Of a stretch of 64,000 nucleotides of DNA, positions 61,113 to 64,000 are shown one piece after another (position 1 is the stretch's first letter; every line of letters starts with the position of its first letter). Made by a program: the position numbers and the translations under genes. Location of the stretch: positions 186,001-250,000 of the forward strand of contig NZ_FZNW01000001.1 of NCBI RefSeq assembly GCF_900188115.1. Reading direction: 5' to 3'. A model generated the notes under the pieces. It saw only the letters and a list, made by a program, of their open reading frames with translations, made no database searches and was not told where the DNA came from. The DNA is from Haloechinothrix alba (lineage in GTDB: Bacteria > Actinomycetota > Actinomycetes > Mycobacteriales > Pseudonocardiaceae).

Positions 61113-61688
61113 CAATGCACTCTATGCGTGTTGCATCAGCGCTGCTGATCGAGTGGGAACTGTGCCGGAAATGTTCACCGGATCGTGCGAGGTTTCCCAT
61201 GGAGGTCGGTCCTGTCGGGATCGGACACCGGGAGCGCGGCGGTCGGCAGCTCATGCGTGAATTTCCGGTGAACGATTCCGGGTTGTACTGTCGGATAGCG
61301 CGGGTGCATGTTATCCGGACGGAGTGTCCGCTGTTTCCCGGTGCCTGCTGACGAATGCCGCTACCCCGGTGGATGAGCGCACATTCGACCGCCCCGCCCG
61401 ATGACGGTGTAGGCATGTGAGCAGGTCCGACCCGGTTCGCCCGGTGTGGGCAAGACCCGTTTCGGGAGCCGTGTTCGAGCCGAATAGTTCCAGATAATTC
61501 TGGCGCTCCCCCTCGGGGGGGGATTTGTTTGTGTCGAATTGGTGACAACGGTGCCCCTGATCGGGTGTCGGTGTGTGTTCTGACTGGCGATTCGACCGGA
61601 GTCGACTAATGGTGAAGTGGTCCGATCCGCGACTTCATGTCCGGTTTAGACACCAAATCCAGAGTCTATAGGCCTTGGGAGTGTCAAA
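61113..61688. other. Divergent region between the enediyne cassette and a secreted-protein gene
   Basis: The 576 bp have no convincing gene and are the only likely promoter of the cassette. An inverted repeat GTTCACCGGA (61173-61182) / TCCGGTGAAC (61264-61273) lies 60-160 bp upstream of E3. Near 61490-61503, CCAGATAATTCTGG is a nearly symmetric site. A GC hairpin TCCCCCTCGGGGGGGA at 61508-61523 is followed by ATTTGTTTG. TATAGG near 61667 may be a -10 for the plus gene. Which are operators is unknown. Confidence 0.5.
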
Positions 61689-62504
61689 GTGTCCAGAACG
61701 ATTCGTCGGGGAGCAATGCTTGCCCTGGCGGCGGGTCTAGCGATGGGGACTGCTCCGGCGTATGCGGTCGGTGATCACCCTGACGTGCTGTCGGGGTCGG
61801 TGGCCACGCTCGCCAGCAGCAGTGACCGATCCGAAGCGGACGGCTCGGAGTGCGATGCCCGTCTCGCCCGTCAGGGGGAGTGCCTGATCGGCGGTGAGAT
61901 GGAGCCGGTCGAGGAACCGGATTCCTCGTCCGACTGTGCGGTGAATGGCGACGATTCCGATGATGCCGGCTCACCCGAACCGTCGGACCCCGAGCCCGCG
62001 GACTGCCCCGACTCGGCCGGAGAGCCCGGGTCCGAGCCGGAGGAGGCACCCGCGCCGGAGGAGGAGCCAGCACCGGCACCCGAGGAGGAGCCAGCACCGG
62101 CACCGGAGGAGGAACCGGCTCCGGCACCTGAGGAGGAACCGGCTCCGGCACCGGAGGAGGAACCGGCTCCGGCACCCGAGGAGGAGCCAGCACCGGCTCC
62201 GGAGGAGGAACCGGCTCCGGCACCCGAGGAGGAGCCAGCACCGGCACCCGAGGAGGAGCCAGCACCGGCTCCGGAGGAGGAACCGGCTCCGGCTCCGGAG
62301 GAGGAACCGGCTCCGGCACCCGAGGAGGAGCCAGCACCGGCTCCGGAGGAGGAGCCAGCACCTGAGCCCGCACCGGAGCAGGAACCCGCGCCCGAATCGC
62401 CACCCGAGTCGGCGCCCGAGTCAGGGCCGGAATCCGACGAGGACTGCAATTGCTCGTCACCGCTGCTGTCCTCCCTGGGAATCGACCTCGGTCTGCGGAT
62501 CTGA
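61689..62504 (+). CDS. Secreted acidic Pro/Glu repeat protein
   Basis: A 271-residue protein from a GTG with GGGAG 7 nt upstream. Signal peptide MSRTIRRGAMLALAAGLAMG, with a cut near TAPAYA. A 90-residue acidic region with several Cys (SECDARLARQGECLIGG, SSDCAVNGD, ADCPDS) comes next, then about 13 copies of the octapeptide EEEPAPAP, then PESAPESGPESDEDCNCSSP and a short hydrophobic end. There is no LPXTG or membrane anchor. Repeats of this kind usually act as a stiff spacer; function unknown. It is followed 19 nt later by a Tat-exported protein. Confidence 0.75.
   Translation: MSRTIRRGAMLALAAGLAMGTAPAYAVGDHPDVLSGSVATLASSSDRSEADGSECDARLARQGECLIGGEMEPVEEPDSSSDCAVNGDDSDDAGSPEPSDPEPADCPDSAGEPGSEPEEAPAPEEEPAPAPEEEPAPAPEEEPAPAPEEEPAPAPEEEPAPAPEEEPAPAPEEEPAPAPEEEPAPAPEEEPAPAPEEEPAPAPEEEPAPAPEEEPAPAPEEEPAPEPAPEQEPAPESPPESAPESGPESDEDCNCSSPLLSSLGIDLGLRI
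62045..62365 (+). repeat. 24-bp coding minisatellite (EEEPAPAP)n
   Basis: About 13 tandem 24-bp units of the type GAGGAGGAGCCAGCACCGGC + ACCC, with synonymous variants (GAGGAACCGGCTCCGGCACC). The mix of two unit types in blocks suggests expansion by unequal crossover or slippage while the amino acid repeat is kept. Confidence 0.9.
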
Positions 62505-62523
62505 GCAAAGAAGGAGTGAACAA

Positions 62524-63231
62524 ATGCCTGAGCTGAATGACGATACGTCAGGTACCGAAGGCTTCGATGAAGGTCGGCGCAGGTTCCTGAAACGCGCCGG
62601 GTTCACCGCTGCCGCTGCCGCCGCGGCAGCGGCGGGAGGTCAGTTCATCAACTCGGCCACCGCCGCGGCACAGGTACCTGGGCCGAGCGGCCCGAGCCTG
62701 GACGGGATGCGTGTGGTGTGCCCGTGCTTCGGTGACCTCATCAACCTGGTCACCTCGGAGGGGACGTTCCCGTTCTCCGGGGCGGGCAATGTCGGAGTGC
62801 TCGTGCAGGGCGGCCCTGACCCGAACAAGTGGGGTCTTGTCGTCGAGCAGCACGAGGTCACAGCGGAGGACACGCCGTTCGGGACGATCAGTATCAAGAT
62901 GGCAGGCGACATCGAGATCAACCCGGAGAGTCTGCTTGAGTTCGACCCCGTCAACGGTGGCTTCACGCAGACGATGTTCCTGCCGATCATCGTGGAGCTG
63001 GAGCACTGCGGTGCCAACGGTGACCCCGTGACGCTGGGAACCCTTCCGGACCAGCCGGTGTGCATGAAGGGATCCCAGTCCGAGTTCCCGCCGAAGTCCG
63101 CGCCGTACCAGTCCCTCAGGGACATCGGCCTCTACGCGCTGGGTGCGGACGGCCAGCCGGTCGGCAGCAGCCCGATCGCAACCCTGCCGTCGTTCGACTG
63201 GACGGTAGGAACGGAAGCCGTCCCCTCCTGA
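62524..63231 (+). CDS. Tat-exported protein, unknown function
   Basis: A 235-residue protein from the ATG at 62524. The signal has the twin-arginine motif RRRFLKRAGF followed by an Ala-rich core (TAAAAAAAAAGGQFI) and a cut near ATAAAQ. The mature domain of about 185 residues has VVCPCFGDLINLV, GVLVQGGPDPNKWGLVVEQH, IKMAGDIEINPESLLEF, IIVELEHCGANG and DQPVCMKGSQ: four Cys in all. I recognise no enzyme family. Tat export means it folds, possibly with a cofactor, in the cytoplasm. It probably shares a transcript with the acidic repeat protein. Confidence 0.8.
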   Translation: MPELNDDTSGTEGFDEGRRRFLKRAGFTAAAAAAAAAGGQFINSATAAAQVPGPSGPSLDGMRVVCPCFGDLINLVTSEGTFPFSGAGNVGVLVQGGPDPNKWGLVVEQHEVTAEDTPFGTISIKMAGDIEINPESLLEFDPVNGGFTQTMFLPIIVELEHCGANGDPVTLGTLPDQPVCMKGSQSEFPPKSAPYQSLRDIGLYALGADGQPVGSSPIATLPSFDWTVGTEAVPS

Positions 63232-63258
63232 GGCGCGCCGTCCGTAGGGCTTCACAGT

Positions 63259-63295
63259 GGTCCGGCCCGCACTCCCCGGGAGTGCGGGCCGGACC
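63259..63295. terminator. Strong hairpin between convergent genes
   Basis: GGTCCGGCCCGCACTCC (63259-63275) pairs perfectly with GGAGTGCGGGCCGGACC (63279-63295), 28 nt after the Tat-protein stop and 5 nt beyond the minus-strand stop at 63300. Confidence 0.8.
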
Positions 63296-63299
63296 ATCG

Positions 63300-64000
63300 T
63301 CATGATCCCGTACCGCGTTCCGTGGATCGGGACGCTGTCAGGGTGCGGGATATCATCGCCCGTGCGAGGAACGGTAGCGCCTCGTCCTGGAAGTCGATAC
63401 GTGGCGCGAAGTCCCTGACCGCACCTTCCAGAACGAGTAGCGACAGGATCGGGAAGACGAACTGCGGGTCCGCGTACAGCCCGTAGCGACGCTGGATGTC
63501 GAACAGCTGGGTGGCGAATCGCACCAGGTCGAACTCGGCTGCCGAGACCCCTGTGTTGGCCGCGACCAGTGCGCTGATGTCGCGACGGAAACCTTCGGTA
63601 TCGGTATCCGGACTCGCCGTGGCTGTGGACAGTACGACGTCGGCGCAGGCGGTGCCCTTACCGACACTCATGTAGTAGAAGAACGAGCTGAACTTGTCCT
63701 GCGCGTCCTGGCTCAACCGCACGGTGAACCCGGCGTCCACGATCACCGCGGAGCCGGGTCCCAGGTACAGGTTTCCCGGATGCAGGTCGCAGTGGACGAG
63801 GCCGTCGAGGAACAGCATCTGGTATACCGCGTGCAGGGTGTGCATAACGGCCTGCGTGCGCTCGGCCTCCGGCATGTCCGAGGGACTCAGGCGCCGGAGA
63901 TCGTCGATGAACTCCATCACGAGCACTTCGTCGCCGCACAGCTCGTCTCGCACCCGGGGAATCCGCACGCTGTCGTGCTCGGCGAGGTTGGCGCGCAGCA
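63300..64000 (-). CDS. ABC1/UbiB-family atypical kinase (N-terminal part outside the window)
   Basis: The last 233 residues of an ABC1 (AarF/UbiB) kinase; the frame is open to the right edge. The visible part has VRIPRVRDELCGDEVLVMEF, the catalytic loop LVHCDLHPGNLYLGPG and the metal-binding VIVDAGFTVRLS (DxG variant of DFG), followed by a helical C-terminal extension (IQRRYGLYADPQFVFPILSL). UbiB kinases support isoprenoid quinone synthesis; others act in lipid or secondary metabolism. The nucleotide-binding N-terminal half is not seen, so the start is unknown. Confidence 0.82.
   Translation of the reverse strand, partial: LRANLAEHDSVRIPRVRDELCGDEVLVMEFIDDLRRLSPSDMPEAERTQAVMHTLHAVYQMLFLDGLVHCDLHPGNLYLGPGSAVIVDAGFTVRLSQDAQDKFSSFFYYMSVGKGTACADVVLSTATASPDTDTEGFRRDISALVAANTGVSAAEFDLVRFATQLFDIQRRYGLYADPQFVFPILSLLVLEGAVRDFAPRIDFQDEALPFLARAMISRTLTASRSTERGTGS

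Noticed and set aside
61871-62449. Ser/Gly/Ala repeat protein on the minus strand
   Set aside because: Antisense of the EEEPAPAP repeat; no start signal or independent support.

Overview
High-GC actinobacterial chromosome, most likely a Pseudonocardiaceae-type genome (Amycolatopsis/Saccharomonospora/Prauserella relatives). The grounds are the base composition, frequent GTG starts, FhaA beside a tRNA-Leu, DUF5926 and DUF6474 proteins, SigE-family and fused ECF sigma factors, and short 4-8 nt gene overlaps. The fhaA/tRNA-Leu pair at the left edge resembles the arrangement near oriC in mycobacteria, so this is probably chromosomal core. No insertion sequence, phage or CRISPR array is visible.

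Layout. 1-10.4 kb: fhaA (cut by the edge), tRNA-Leu(CAG), a CapA-like lipoprotein, a tandem malyl-CoA lyase pair, an NAD-binding oxidoreductase, a sugar-lactone oxidase, an alanine-racemase-fold enzyme, an HD hydrolase and a TetR regulator. 10.4-13.8 kb: two small unknown proteins divergent from an XRE/TPR regulator and a phosphotransferase. 13.9-17.5 kb: copper genes (membrane protein, ycnI, copC, copD) and a DUF6474 protein. 17.6-25.5 kb: TM0106-type nuclease, short-chain dehydrogenase, stand-alone molybdopterin oxidoreductase, msrA, unknown membrane proteins, tRNA-Gly. 25.7-37 kb, mostly plus strand: an ECF sigma factor fused to a membrane tail, a LytS-type kinase, SppA-like protease, DUF485 protein with acetate symporter, rhodanese, DUF4328, DUF5926, and a SigE-family sigma factor with a membrane partner. 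37-50.9 kb: ferritin with possible IdeR boxes, CPBP protease, BCCT transporter, hmgA with an IclR regulator, GDT1-type exporter, lysS, META lipoprotein, and a purine permease convergent with an adenine/adenosine deaminase.

50.9-61.1 kb, minus strand: a compact five-gene enediyne core cassette, transcribed E3 (UnbL) - E4 (UnbV) - E5 (UnbU) - PKSE - E10 thioesterase, with 4-nt overlaps at the E4/E5 and E5/PKSE junctions and a stop/start overlap into E10. These are exactly the five genes conserved across enediyne loci. No tailoring, resistance, apoprotein or regulatory gene lies to the left, where purine metabolism begins at once; only about 3 kb can be seen to the right. The phosphopantetheinyl transferase domain at the end of the PKS looks degenerate. 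Divergent from the cassette are a secreted acidic repeat protein and a Tat-exported protein of unknown function, followed by an ABC1/UbiB-type kinase cut by the right edge.

Two families of short palindromic repeats are scattered between genes. Family A (five copies) has arms around GAGCCGAAGGTGAC; in one copy both arms supply the stop codons of two convergent genes. Family B (three loci) has 21-bp arms around GCTGAATGACGCTTTCAGTCC, with paired base changes between copies.
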